64,000 bases of DNA, from NCBI RefSeq assembly GCF_020386635.1, contig NZ_CP081942.1:4712001-4776000 (forward strand), given 5' to 3'. This document shows positions 44,164 through 55,113 of this stretch, piece by piece; within the stretch, counting starts at the first letter, position 1, and every line of letters starts with the position of its first letter. A program made the position numbers and the translations under genes. The notes under the pieces are model-generated. The model searched no databases. It was given only the letters and a program-made list of their open reading frames with translations, and had not been told where the DNA came from. This DNA is from Pseudomonas sp. MM211 (GTDB lineage: Bacteria; Pseudomonadota; Gammaproteobacteria; Pseudomonadales; Pseudomonadaceae).

Positions 44164-45245
44164 GCCAGCCCATGCTGTTGAGCCTGCGTAACCTGGGTTG
44201 CGGCTACGGTGAGCAGCGCATCGTGCAAAACCTCAACCTGCACCTGAATCCGGGTGATATCGGTTGTTTGCTCGGCCCGTCCGGCTGCGGCAAGACCACC
44301 ACCCTGCGGGCCATCGCCGGCTTCGAGCCGGTGCTGGAGGGTGAAATCAGCTTGGCTGGCGAGGTGATCTCCCGACCAGGCTTTACCCTGGCACCCGAGA
44401 AGCGTCGCATCGGCATGGTGTTTCAGGATTACGCCTTGTTCCCGCACCTGAGCGTGGCGCAGAACGTGTCCTTCGGCATCCGCAAGCAGCCCGACTGCGA
44501 GCAGGTCACCCGTGAGTTGCTGGAGCTGGTGAAGCTCGACCACCTGAGCAAGCGCCATCCCAATGAGCTGTCTGGTGGTCAGCAACAGCGCGTGGCGCTG
44601 GCTCGGGCACTGGCTACCAATCCGCAACTGTTGCTGCTCGACGAACCGTTTTCCAACCTCGATGGAGAGCTGCGCCGACGCCTCAGCCATGAGGTACGCG
44701 ACATCCTCAAGAGCCGCGGCACCAGCGCCATTCTGGTGACGCACGATCAGGAAGAAGCCTTCGCCGTCAGCGATCAGGTCGGTGTATTCAAGGCCGGGCA
44801 TCTGGAGCAGTGGGACACGCCGTTCAACCTCTACCACGAACCGCAGACGCCCTTCGTTGCCAGCTTTATCGGCCAGGGTTACTTCATTCGTGGCCAGTTA
44901 CTGGCGCCGGATGAGGTGCAGACCGAACTGGGCAGCATTCGCGGCAATCGTGCCTATGCATGGCCAATCGGCAGTGCCGTGGACGTGCTGCTGCGCCCGG
45001 ACGATATCGTCCACGACCCACAGAGCTCGCAGAAGGCCGTGATAGTCGGCAAGAGCTTCCTCGGCGCCGCGACCCTGTATCGCCTGCAGCTGCCTACCGG
45101 CAGTCAGCTGGAGGCCTTGTTCCCCAGCCATGCCGATCACCAGCCAGGTGAACAGGTCGGAATTCGAATCGCTGCGGATCACCTGGTGGCATTCGCCGCA
45201 GCTGGCAGCGTCGCGGCGCCTTCGACACTGGAACGAACAGACTAG
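44160..45245 (+). CDS. ABC transporter ATP-binding protein, ferric iron type (FbpC-like)
   Basis: A 361-residue ATPase: Walker [20 protein letters not shown] (about 39-57), Q-loop [13 protein letters not shown], signature [16 protein letters not shown], Walker [13 protein letters not shown], switch VTHDQEEAF, then a C-terminal TOBE/MOP domain (DVLLRPDDI). This resembles FbpC of iron(III) uptake. No permease or iron-binding protein gene is adjacent; instead it overlaps argF by 4 bases, so it must work with subunits encoded elsewhere. Confidence 0.9.
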   Translation: MSQPMLLSLRNLGCGYGEQRIVQNLNLHLNPGDIGCLLGPSGCGKTTTLRAIAGFEPVLEGEISLAGEVISRPGFTLAPEKRRIGMVFQDYALFPHLSVAQNVSFGIRKQPDCEQVTRELLELVKLDHLSKRHPNELSGGQQQRVALARALATNPQLLLLDEPFSNLDGELRRRLSHEVRDILKSRGTSAILVTHDQEEAFAVSDQVGVFKAGHLEQWDTPFNLYHEPQTPFVASFIGQGYFIRGQLLAPDEVQTELGSIRGNRAYAWPIGSAVDVLLRPDDIVHDPQSSQKAVIVGKSFLGAATLYRLQLPTGSQLEALFPSHADHQPGEQVGIRIAADHLVAFAAAGSVAAPSTLERTD

Positions 45246-46026
45246 GTCTCGAGATGAAGCCGGCCACTGCTCACCAAACGAGCATGGCCGGCGATCTTCA
45301 CCCGCTCCCCATCCAGACGGCACCAGAGAAACCCACCGCGCGCGCCGCCCTGGTAGGCAGTCAGTTCGTTCTTGCCCAACTTTTGCGCCCAGTACGGCGT
45401 GAGGATGCAATGGGCAGAGCCGGTGACCGGATCCTCGTCGATTCCCACTGCCGGCGCGAAGTTGCGTGACACGAAATCCACCGCCTCACCCGCCGCAGTG
45501 ATGATGACGGCATCCCAGGGCAACCTGGCCAATGCCCGCAGATCAGGAGTGCAAGCGCGCACTGCGGCTTGCGACTCAAGCAGCACCAGCAACTGCGGGG
45601 CATCCAGCACGGCGAGCGGCGTTTGCCCAAGCATCTCGGCCAGCCCTTCGGGCCCGGCGATGGGGGCAGGCCGATGGCAGGGGAAGTCAAGTTCCAGACG
45701 ATCTTTGTCGCGGCTCACTGCCAGGCTGCCGTCTGCGTAGATAAAGTCGATACGCTCACCCGGTTCTTGATAGCACTCGAATAACACATGGGCGCTAGCC
45801 AATGTCGCATGGCCGCACAGTGCTGCCTCGGTCGTCGGCGTGAACCAGCGAATGCGCCAAGCAGCCCCTCCTTCACCACGAACGCGGTTTCGGCCAGGTT
45901 GTGCTCGGCGGCGATCTGCTGCATCAGTGCATCGTCGAGCCACTGTTCCAGGCGATAGACCATCGCAGGATTGCCCGCAAAAGGCTTGTCGCTAAACGCA
46001 TCGACCTGATGAAACTCGAGGGGCAT
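45242..46026 (-). pseudogene. PhzF family isomerase-like protein (frameshifted)
   Basis: The first frame gives MPLEFHQVDAFSDKPFAGNP with the PhzF opening and Glu of NLAETAFV, then goes out of frame. The second frame resumes GAAWRIRWFTPTTEAALCGH and runs through DEDPVTGSAHC to the stop. A C missing from the run 45865-45868 (KEGL should be KEGAAW) explains both. The restored protein is about 261 residues, normal for PhzF-type epimerase/isomerases. Its end overlaps the FbpC-like stop by 4 bases, convergently. AGGAA precedes the ATG. Confidence 0.9.
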
Positions 46027-46126
46027 GGGGTGATTCCTGTGAGCGAGTGAAAAAGGTCAGCATGCCTACATCCGCATCGCCCGCTGCGATACAGCACGAC
46101 GTCAACATGGCATAACAGTCAGGAGA

Positions 46127-46906
46127 TCAACGCTCGCGGCCAATTCCGTAGCGCTGCAGCAGGGCATCCAGGCGACCGTCCTGGCGATAGCGACGTACGC
46201 CGTCGTCGAAGATGTCGCGGTAGCGGGGGCTGGAAGACAGTACCGGCGAAAAGGCGATGTAGATGGGCACGTCCGGCATACGGCAACCGACCTCGATCAA
46301 CTCATCGGCATTCCTGTGCTGATCGAGGTACATGGACATCACCCAGGTGTTCTCCAGTGTGGCATCGACCCGGCCCAGTTCGACCTTGCGTATGTTCAGC
46401 GCCAACGCCTGCTCGCCAGCGGCTTGCTGCAGGCGATCCAGATTCTTCTGGTTGCGACGGATATAGTCGTCGAGCGCTTCACCATAGCTATAGCCATTGA
46501 TCACGCCCAGGCGGATCTGCTCAAGGGATGCCAGGCCGGTATAGCGCCAAGTGCTGTCGGCACGGGCATAGAAACAGTTACGGGAAATGCCGGGAGCTGC
46601 ATCACCAAACACGAAGTCCGGCGCATCACGACGACCAGCCCCTACCAGCGCATTGACACGGCCGTTGCGCACATCCTGCATCGCACGCGCCCAGTTGGTA
46701 ACGCGGTACTCCACGTCGATACCCGCCTCGGCGAAGATTTCCCTGGCCAGCTCGACGAAAATGCCAGGCTGCTCGGCACCTTCAGCACAGTTGACCGGAC
46801 ACCATACGTCCGCCTCCATGACCAGGGTTTCGGCCCTGACGCAAGCACTGCCCAACATCGCAGCCGTCAACAGGCTACCTGCCACCCACCGAAACCCTTT
46901 AATCAC
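46127..46906 (-). CDS. Exported solute-binding protein, ABC family 3-like
   Basis: A 259-residue protein with signal peptide (MIKGFRWVAGSLLTAAMLGS to VRA). The mature part follows the small periplasmic-binding fold: PGIFVELAREIFAEAGIDVE, RAMQDVRNGRVNALVGA, LEQIRLGVINGYSYG and a late DDGVRRYRQDGRLDALLQRYG helix. Two Cys pairs (WCPVNC) may bond. The start is GTG 46906 with AGGAGG 8 bases upstream. No permease or ATPase is adjacent, so ligand and partners are unknown; these orphan proteins can also act as sensors. Confidence 0.82.
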   Translation of the reverse strand: MIKGFRWVAGSLLTAAMLGSACVRAETLVMEADVWCPVNCAEGAEQPGIFVELAREIFAEAGIDVEYRVTNWARAMQDVRNGRVNALVGAGRRDAPDFVFGDAAPGISRNCFYARADSTWRYTGLASLEQIRLGVINGYSYGEALDDYIRRNQKNLDRLQQAAGEQALALNIRKVELGRVDATLENTWVMSMYLDQHRNADELIEVGCRMPDVPIYIAFSPVLSSSPRYRDIFDDGVRRYRQDGRLDALLQRYGIGRER

Positions 46907-47081
46907 CCGCCAAGCCTCCTGCTCTTGTTGCCGCGCGACCTACCTCCGCTGCGACTCCTTCCAATGCATCCAGCCTCTTAATCAGCGGCTTTATGCAGAC
47001 AGGCTCCGATCATACAGGGGCGCGCAATTCTCGCCCATGCATGCGGGGGGATCGTGCATTCACAAAAGGCGCTCAGGCGGG

Positions 47082-47549
47082 CTATCGACCGATTGCCGCA
47101 AACTTCGCCTGCGTATGCTGCGCCAGAACTTCGGCACTCAGCTCGACTTCGAGGCCACGGCGCCCGGCACTGACATGGATGCTGGGGTAGTTCAGCGCAC
47201 TGCTGTCGATGAAGGTACGCAGACGCTTCTTCTGCCCCAGCGGGCTGATACCGCCGACCAGATAACCGGTTGCCCGCTGCGCGGCATCGATTGCCGCCAT
47301 GTCGACCTTTTTCACGCCCGCGGCCTGGGCCAGCGCTTTCAGATCCAGGGTTCCGACGACCGGTACCACGGCTACCAGCAACTCGCCCTTTTCACTGCTG
47401 GCCAGCAGCGTTTTGAACACCTGCGCGGGATCGAGGCCGAGCTTCTCCGCTGCCTCCAGGCCGTAGGACGCCGCCTTCGGATCATGTTCATAACTGTGGA
47501 TTCGATGTTCGGCGCGAACCTTTTTCAGCAGATCCAGTGCGGGGGTCAT
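47082..47549 (-). CDS. ybaK: Cys-tRNA(Pro)/Cys-tRNA(Cys) deacylase
   Basis: A 155-residue YbaK/EbsC protein, which hydrolyses Cys mischarged onto tRNA-Pro. Family landmarks: MTPALDLLKKVRAEHRIHSY, the conserved FKTLLA, the central VAVVPV strand with DLKALAQAAGVKKV, TGYLVGGISPLGQKK and HVSAGRRGLEVEL. ATG 47549 is used because the family begins MTPA; an ATG at 47564 is upstream in frame. It is divergent from glpF. Confidence 0.92.
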   Translation of the reverse strand: MTPALDLLKKVRAEHRIHSYEHDPKAASYGLEAAEKLGLDPAQVFKTLLASSEKGELLVAVVPVVGTLDLKALAQAAGVKKVDMAAIDAAQRATGYLVGGISPLGQKKRLRTFIDSSALNYPSIHVSAGRRGLEVELSAEVLAQHTQAKFAAIGR

Positions 47550-47914
47550 GACAGCTCCAGGCAAAAGGTAAGAGCAAAGCAGGTTGCAGCGATTCTAGCG
47601 CCGCCGATCAGTAAAAGGCTCTGCTTCAGCCTCGAAAAGCAGACATCGAATATTGCTTGACGAGGGAACCTATCGCGCACTTCGCTGACCTATTGAACTA
47701 TGCACACGATTGATATCGAAAAAATGAGCCTCTTCTAACGTTCACTTTTTGACAACACGTGTTCTCCGTATATGTTTTTTTCGATTACGAACATTTGCAG
47801 TAGTGACAACGTCATCCACATCAGCCATGGCGACTTTGCAAACGGCGACTCCCTGGAGGCCTCGCCAACCCGCTTTGCAGCGGCGCCATACAACAACAAA
47901 AATCGAGGTTCATC
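47550..47914 (+). promoter_or_regulatory. glpF upstream region with GlpR-like half-sites
   Basis: This 365-base gap contains no convincing gene. At 47786-47795, on the minus strand, AATGTTCGTA matches the E. coli GlpR half-site consensus WATKYTCGWW; a facing TATGTTTTTT at 47771-47780 matches 8 of 10. A GlpR operator over the glpF promoter is therefore likely. The region also serves the divergent ybaK gene. Confidence 0.6.
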
Positions 47915-48760
47915 ATGACCGCTGCTCTACGACAACCTTCACTCTCGGGCCAATGCATGGCCGAGTTCCTGGGTACTGCGCTGCTCATCTTCTTCGGTAC
48001 CGGCTGCGTTGCCGCGCTCAAGGTCGCTGGAGCGAGCTTCGGGCTCTGGGAGATCAGCATCATCTGGGGCGTCGGCGTCAGCATGGCGATCTACCTGACC
48101 GCCGGTGTTTCCGGTGCGCACCTGAACCCTGCAGTGAGTATCGCCTTGTGGCTGTTCGCCGGCTTCGAGAAAGGCAAGCTGCCGTTCTACATCCTTGCCC
48201 AGATCGCTGGCGCCTTCTGCGGCGCCCTGCTGGTCTACACCCTATACAGCAGCCTGTTCCTCGAATTCGAACAGGCCAACCAGATGGTTCGTGGCTCCCA
48301 GGCCAGCCTGGAACTGGCCTCGGTGTTCTCCACCTTCCCCAATCCAGTGCTGTCCACCGGCCAGGCGTTCATGGTCGAAGTGGTGATCACCGCCATCCTG
48401 ATGGGCGTGATCATGTCCCTGACCGATGACAACAACGGCCTGCCTCGCGGCCCGATGGCGCCCCTGCTGATCGGCCTGCTGATCGCCGTGATCGGCAGTG
48501 CCATGGGCCCGCTGACCGGGTTCGCGATGAACCCCGCTCGCGACTTCGGCCCCAAGCTGATGACCTTCTTCACCGGCTGGGGGGAGATCGCACTTACCGG
48601 GGGCCGCGACATTCCTTATTTCCTGGTGCCGATCTTCGCCCCAATCCTTGGCGCCTGCATCGGCGCAGCGGTTTATCGCGGCATGATCGCTCGGCATCTG
48701 CCCAGTGCGATCGAGCCGGAAATAGAACAGTCGGCAAACCGCGACGTCAAAGCTTCCTGA
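47915..48760 (+). CDS. glpF: Glycerol uptake facilitator (aquaglyceroporin)
   Basis: A 281-residue inner-membrane channel with six helices and the two half-helices marked by NPA boxes: AHLNPAVSIALW (about residue 70) and FAMNPARDFGPK (about 206). The Asp after NPAR is the glycerol-facilitator marker. It admits glycerol for the kinase encoded next. First gene of glpFKRD; 76 bases separate it from glpK. Confidence 0.95.
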   Translation: MTAALRQPSLSGQCMAEFLGTALLIFFGTGCVAALKVAGASFGLWEISIIWGVGVSMAIYLTAGVSGAHLNPAVSIALWLFAGFEKGKLPFYILAQIAGAFCGALLVYTLYSSLFLEFEQANQMVRGSQASLELASVFSTFPNPVLSTGQAFMVEVVITAILMGVIMSLTDDNNGLPRGPMAPLLIGLLIAVIGSAMGPLTGFAMNPARDFGPKLMTFFTGWGEIALTGGRDIPYFLVPIFAPILGACIGAAVYRGMIARHLPSAIEPEIEQSANRDVKAS

Positions 48761-48776
48761 ATTAAACGCTGCGTGA

Positions 48777-50339
<1,563 letters not shown>

Positions 50340-50344
50340 GGCAG

Positions 50345-50366
50345 CAGCCGGGTTTACACCCGGCTG
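50345..50366 (+). terminator. Hairpin after glpK
   Basis: CAGCCGGG (50345-50352) pairs with CCCGGCTG (50359-50366) across a 6-nt loop; the tail lacks a T run. A related 16-base direct repeat (GAGCAGATTCGTGCGGCA / GAGCAAATTCCGTGCGGCA) follows at 50378-50418. Confidence 0.6.
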
Positions 50367-50434
50367 TAACTGGCAGTGAGCAGATTCGTGCGGCATCATG
50401 AGCAAATTCCGTGCGGCAGCCCCAAGGATCCCCC

Positions 50435-51190
50435 ATGAATCTGCCTCCCCGTCAGCAGCAAATCCTCGATCTGATCCGCGAACGCGGCTATGTCAGCATC
50501 GAGGAGCTGGCCACTGTGTTCGTCGTCACCCCGCAAACCATCCGCCGCGACATCAACCAACTGGCGGACGCCAATCTGCTGCGCCGCTACCATGGCGGCG
50601 CCGCCTATGACTCCAGTGTCGAGAACACCGCTTACGCCATGCGCGCCGACCAGATGCGCCATGAGAAGCAACGCATCGGTGAAGCTGTCGCTGCGCAGAT
50701 CCCCGATCACGCCTCGCTGTTCATCAACATCGGCACCACCACCGAATCCATCGCCCGCGCCCTGCTCAATCACAACCACCTGAAGATCATCACCAACAAC
50801 CTCAACGTGGCTTCGATGCTCAGTGCCAAGGATGATTTCGACGTGCTGCTCACCGGCGGCAACGTGCGCCGCGACGGTGGCCTGGTGGGTCAGGCCAGCG
50901 TCGACTTCATCAACCAGTTCAAGGTCGACTTCGCCCTGGTGGGCATCAGTGGCATCGACGAAGACGGCAGCCTGCTGGACTTCGACTATCAGGAAGTACG
51001 GGTTTCCCAGGCGATCATCGCCAATGCCCGCAAGGTGATCCTAGCTGCCGACTCGAGCAAATTCGGCCGCAACGCCATGATCCGCCTCGGCCCCATCAGC
51101 CTGATCGACTGCCTGGTGACCGACCAGCAGCCGGTGCCAGCACTCGCTCAGTTGCTCGACCAACACAAGATCCGCCTCGAAGTGGTCTGA
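50435..51190 (+). CDS. glpR: Glycerol-3-phosphate regulon repressor
   Basis: A 251-residue DeoR-family repressor, equal in length to P. aeruginosa GlpR. DNA-binding helices at about 5-57 ([39 protein letters not shown]), hinge RRYHGGA, then the sugar-phosphate sensor domain ([50 protein letters not shown]). AAGGA precedes ATG 50435. It should bind the half-sites before glpF and glpD and be released by glycerol 3-phosphate. Confidence 0.95.
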   Translation: MNLPPRQQQILDLIRERGYVSIEELATVFVVTPQTIRRDINQLADANLLRRYHGGAAYDSSVENTAYAMRADQMRHEKQRIGEAVAAQIPDHASLFINIGTTTESIARALLNHNHLKIITNNLNVASMLSAKDDFDVLLTGGNVRRDGGLVGQASVDFINQFKVDFALVGISGIDEDGSLLDFDYQEVRVSQAIIANARKVILAADSSKFGRNAMIRLGPISLIDCLVTDQQPVPALAQLLDQHKIRLEVV

Positions 51191-51406
51191 CCCCACACGC
51201 CTCTCCCAACGTTGCCCGAACGACAGACAGCTGATGACTGTCGGCCGGGCAACACACCTCGCCTTTCAAGACGTTCATTCGAACGCAGCCCGAACCTTCG
51301 GCCGCTACAGTTATCTGTAGAAATGTTCACGTATTTTCATTCCAACCCATGGCTATGAGTTTTTTCAATCGAATCCTGCTGGATACGTGACTCTTCATGG
51401 GTTAGT

Positions 51407-51435
51407 ATTTTCGAAAATGAACATAAATGTTCGAA
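51407..51435 (+). promoter_or_regulatory. Two GlpR-like half-sites upstream of glpD
   Basis: TATTTTCGAA (51407-51416) and AATGTTCGAA (51426-51435) both match WATKYTCGWW fully, 31 bases before the glpD start. A third, weaker site AATGTTCACG lies near 51321. Operator role inferred from the adjacent glpR. Confidence 0.65.
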
Positions 51436-51466
51436 TTCAAATATCAAAGCAACATGAGGCCTGACG

Positions 51467-53065
51467 ATGCCCACATCCAGCTTGTCCACCAGCCCGCTGT
51501 CCGAGATCTACGATATCGCCGTTGTCGGCGGTGGCATCAACGGTACTGGCATCGCCTGTGATGCAGCCGGTCGTGGCCTGTCCGTGTTCCTTTGCGAGAA
51601 AGACGACCTCGCCCGGCATACCTCGTCGGCGAGCAGCAAGCTGATTCACGGCGGGCTGCGTTACCTCGAGCACCACGAATTCCGCCTGGTGCGCGAGGCG
51701 CTGGCAGAACGCGAAGTGCTGTTGGCCAAGGCACCACACATTGTCAGCCCAATGCGCTTCATCCTGCCCCACCGCCCGCACCTGCGCCCTGCCTGGCTGA
51801 TCCGTGCCGGGCTGTTTCTCTACGACAACCTCGGCAAGCGCAAAGCCCTGCCGCGCTCCCGTGGCTTGCGTTTTGGCGCAGGCAGCCCGCTCAAGGCGGA
51901 AATCACCAAGGGCTTCGAATATTCGGATTGCTGGGTGGATGACGCGCGGCTGGTGGTGCTCAACGCCATGGCCGCACGCGAACACGGTGCCCATGTGCAC
52001 ACCCACACGCGCTGTGTCAGCGCACGACGCAGCAAGGGGCTGTGGCACATCCACCTGGAGCGCGCCGATGGCAGCCTGTTCTCGATTCGCGCCAAGGCGC
52101 TGGTCAACGCGGCAGGCCCCTGGGTGGCGCGCTTCATCCGTGACGACCTGAAGCAGCAATCGCCCTACGGCATTCGCCTGATCCAGGGCAGCCACATCAT
52201 CGTGCCAAAGCTGTTCGATGGTGAGCAGGCCTACATTCTGCAAAACGAAGATCGTCGTATCGTCTTCGCCATTCCCTACCTCGACCGCTTCACCCTGATC
52301 GGCACCACCGACCGCGAATACAACGGTGATCCGGCCACGGTCAGCATCAGCGACGAGGAAACCGATTACCTGCTGCAAGTGGTCAACGCTCACTTCCGCA
52401 AGTCGGTCAGCCGTGAAGACATCCTGCACAGCTACGCTGGCGTACGCCCGCTCTGCGATGACGAGTCAGACGAACCTTCGGCCATTACCCGCGACTACAC
52501 CCTGTCGTTGTCAGCCCAGGAAAACGAGCCTCCGCTGCTCTCGGTATTCGGCGGTAAGCTGACTACCTACCGCAAGCTGGCGGAGTCGGCACTGGCGCAA
52601 TTGGCCCCCTTCTTTCCCAAGCTGGGCGCACGCTGGACAGCCGAGGCGCCGCTGCCCGGTGGTGAGCAGATGCAGAGCCGGCAGAGCCTGGTCGACGCAC
52701 TCTGTGCGCGCCATGGCTGGCTGGATACGGCGTTGGCGCGCCGCTGGGCCGCCAGCTATGGCAGCCGCACCTGGCAGTTGCTCGACAACGTCGAGAGCCT
52801 GGAGCAGTTGGGCGAAGACTTCGGCCACGGCCTGTATGCCCGCGAGGTGGATTACCTGCGCCAGCACGAATGGGCCACGGAAGTGGATGACATCCTCTGG
52901 CGCCGCAGCAAGCTTGGCCTGTTCCTATCCGCGACACAGCGCAGCAAGCTAGAGCGCTACATCACCCCTGCAGTGCACACGCCGGTGGCTACATCTGCAC
53001 CAGTTGTACATCCTGCCGGTGAGCTCGCAGATGCGGCAGTACGGCCGCCAGCAACGGCGCCTTGA
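51467..53065 (+). CDS. glpD: Aerobic glycerol-3-phosphate dehydrogenase
   Basis: A 532-residue FAD enzyme that oxidises glycerol 3-phosphate to dihydroxyacetone phosphate and passes electrons to quinone. FAD fold YDIAVVGGGINGTGIACDAA (about 15-34), SSKLIHGGLRYLE, VNAAGPWVARF, IGTTDREYNGDP and the DAO C-terminal domain are clear. The last 35 residues (from about TPAVHTPVATSAP) look low-complexity and overlap the convergent hydrolase gene by 77 bases, so the true end may be shorter or shifted. Confidence 0.93.
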   Translation: MPTSSLSTSPLSEIYDIAVVGGGINGTGIACDAAGRGLSVFLCEKDDLARHTSSASSKLIHGGLRYLEHHEFRLVREALAEREVLLAKAPHIVSPMRFILPHRPHLRPAWLIRAGLFLYDNLGKRKALPRSRGLRFGAGSPLKAEITKGFEYSDCWVDDARLVVLNAMAAREHGAHVHTHTRCVSARRSKGLWHIHLERADGSLFSIRAKALVNAAGPWVARFIRDDLKQQSPYGIRLIQGSHIIVPKLFDGEQAYILQNEDRRIVFAIPYLDRFTLIGTTDREYNGDPATVSISDEETDYLLQVVNAHFRKSVSREDILHSYAGVRPLCDDESDEPSAITRDYTLSLSAQENEPPLLSVFGGKLTTYRKLAESALAQLAPFFPKLGARWTAEAPLPGGEQMQSRQSLVDALCARHGWLDTALARRWAASYGSRTWQLLDNVESLEQLGEDFGHGLYAREVDYLRQHEWATEVDDILWRRSKLGLFLSATQRSKLERYITPAVHTPVATSAPVVHPAGELADAAVRPPATAP

Positions 53066-53981
53066 AACGCTCCTGAAAGCGGTGAGCGAGCCCGGGGATC
53101 AGCCGCAGCTCGCTACCGCGCACATGCGCCGCCACGTGCACACCGTGCATGACCGGCAGCAGTGGATCGGCGGTGCCATGCACCACCAGAGTCGGCACCT
53201 GCAGACGGTTGAGCAGATCGACTCGGCTGCTTTCTGCGAGAATCGCCAGCAACTGCCGCTCTACCCCAGCGGGATTGAAGGCGCGGTCGTAGGCGACCTC
53301 GGCCTGGTGCAGCAACATCGCGCGATCATCCACGACCGCCGGGCTGCCTAGCGCGGCCAGCAGATCCGCCTGCTGTTCAAGCGCCGCTTCGCGGCTGGGC
53401 GCGTCACGTCGCGACAACAGCCTTAGCAGTGCCGGGCTTGGCGCCGGCAGGCCCTGAGCGCCAGAGCTGGTCATCACCAGCGTCAGGCTGCGCACCCGCT
53501 GCGGCGCCATATCGGCCACGTGCTGAGCGATCATCCCACCCATGCTGGCACCGAGCAGATGAAACTCGCGGATGCCCAGCGCATCCATCAGGCCCAGCGC
53601 ATCGCCGGCCATATCACGCAGCCCATAAGGCGCGCCGATGGATAACCCGAGGCGATAACGCAGCACTTCGTAGGCAAGGTTGGCGGTAGGTGCCTCGCCG
53701 TTCCAGCGGCTCAGGCCGACATCACGGTTGTCGAAGCGGATGACCCGAAAGCCCTGCTCGCACAGCTGCTCGACCACGTCGTCCGGCCAGTGGATCAGTT
53801 GCCCACCCAAGCCCATGACCAACAGCAGCGCCGGGTCGCTGCTGCGCCCGATGCTCTGATAAGCCAGGCTCACCTCGCCCAGCGATACGCGTTCGATGCC
53901 CGAATCGACCTTGCATATTTCAGTCGCCAGGGACGACAGGCTGCACAACAAGGCAGCCAGAAAAACCACGACGCGCATCAT
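52989..53981 (-). CDS. Exported alpha/beta-hydrolase
   Basis: A 330-residue hydrolase with a signal peptide (MRVVVFLAALLCSLSSLA). The fold carries VMGLGGQLIHWPDDV, the nucleophile elbow GASMGGMIA, the acid in HGTADPLLP and the catalytic His in IPGLAHRFQ. Related proteins include non-haem peroxidase-like esterases; the substrate is unknown. It is convergent with glpD and overlaps its end. ATG 53981 is followed by a second ATG; either gives the same signal peptide. Confidence 0.88.
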   Translation of the reverse strand: MMRVVVFLAALLCSLSSLATEICKVDSGIERVSLGEVSLAYQSIGRSSDPALLLVMGLGGQLIHWPDDVVEQLCEQGFRVIRFDNRDVGLSRWNGEAPTANLAYEVLRYRLGLSIGAPYGLRDMAGDALGLMDALGIREFHLLGASMGGMIAQHVADMAPQRVRSLTLVMTSSGAQGLPAPSPALLRLLSRRDAPSREAALEQQADLLAALGSPAVVDDRAMLLHQAEVAYDRAFNPAGVERQLLAILAESSRVDLLNRLQVPTLVVHGTADPLLPVMHGVHVAAHVRGSELRLIPGLAHRFQERFKAPLLAAVLPHLRAHRQDVQLVQM

Positions 53982-54188
53982 TCATTCCATAGGCGAAAAA
54001 CCGGATAGCCGAGAAGTGTCGCAGTGATTGGCAAAAGCGCGCTGCCACACAATGGTGACAGTTTGATGAAATCCGCCAGGCGGGATAATCGATAGATGCC
54101 TCGACAGTGAGCCGGCGCTGAGAGAAACTCCCTCCATGAAAAACGCTCATCTTCCAGAGCGTTAAGTTGAATATCTCGCAGGCCTGCC

Positions 54189-55109
54189 ATGCTCGAAATC
54201 CGTCACCTGAAAACCCTTCACGCGCTGCGCGAGACCGATAGCCTGGTCGAAGCCGCAGAACGTCTGCACCTGACCCAGTCGGCGCTGTCGCACCAGTTCA
54301 AGGAGCTGGAGGAGCGCCTGGGCATGCAGCTTTTCGTGCGCAAGACCAAGCCGGTGCGGTTCACCAGCGCCGGGCTACGCCTGCTGCAGCTGTGCGACAA
54401 CGTGCTGCCCTTGCTGCGCAGCGCCGAACGGGATCTGTCACGGCTTGCCGGCGGCACCGCGGGTCGTCTGCACATGGCAATCGAATGCCACAGCTGCTTT
54501 CAATGGCTGATGCCGACCATCGACCAGTTTCGCGATGCCTGGCCGGAAGTGGAGCTGGATCTGGCGTCGGGATTCTCCTTCGCGCCACTGCCCGCCCTGG
54601 CCCGCGGCGACCTCGACCTGGTGGTGACCTCCGATCCGCTGGAGCTGTCCGGCATCACCTACGTGCCGCTGTTCACCTATGAAGCGATGCTGGCTGTGGC
54701 CAACCAGCACGCGCTGGCCAATCGCCCCTTCATCCGCCCCGAAGACCTGATCAAGGAAACCCTGATCACCTACCCGGTGGAACGGGATCGACTGGATATC
54801 TTCACCCGCTTTCTAGAGCCCGCCGACATCGAGCCGGCCCAGGTGCGCACCTCGGAACTGACGGTGATGATGATGCAACTGGTGGCCAGCGGCCGCGGCG
54901 TTTGCGGCCTGCCCAACTGGGCGCTGCACGAGTACAGCTCGCGTGGCTATGTGACCGCCAAGCGCCTGGGCGACAAGGGGCTGTTCGCCACGCTTTACGC
55001 GGGCATCCGCACGGACATGCTCGATGCGCCCTTCATGCGTGATTTCCTGCTTACCGCCAAGGACACCTCCTTCGCCAACCTCGAAGGGGTGAGCGTCGCC
55101 CGGCAGTGA
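54189..55109 (+). CDS. metR: LysR family regulator MetR
   Basis: A 306-residue activator of methionine genes. The opening MLEIRHLKTLHALRETDSLVEA with helix-turn-helix HLTQSALSHQFKELEERLG is characteristic, and the effector domain follows (IECHSCFQWLMPTIDQF, ASGRGVCGLPNWAL). Homocysteine is the usual co-inducer. The metE gene is not next to it. It is divergent from the hydrolase across 207 bases in which I saw no clear gene or operator. Confidence 0.93.
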   Translation: MLEIRHLKTLHALRETDSLVEAAERLHLTQSALSHQFKELEERLGMQLFVRKTKPVRFTSAGLRLLQLCDNVLPLLRSAERDLSRLAGGTAGRLHMAIECHSCFQWLMPTIDQFRDAWPEVELDLASGFSFAPLPALARGDLDLVVTSDPLELSGITYVPLFTYEAMLAVANQHALANRPFIRPEDLIKETLITYPVERDRLDIFTRFLEPADIEPAQVRTSELTVMMMQLVASGRGVCGLPNWALHEYSSRGYVTAKRLGDKGLFATLYAGIRTDMLDAPFMRDFLLTAKDTSFANLEGVSVARQ

Positions 55110-55113
55110 CGGC

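Noticed and set aside
50378..50418. Imperfect direct repeat GAGCAGATTCGTGCGGCA between glpK and glpR
   Set aside because: Too short and single to call an element; recorded with the glpK hairpin.
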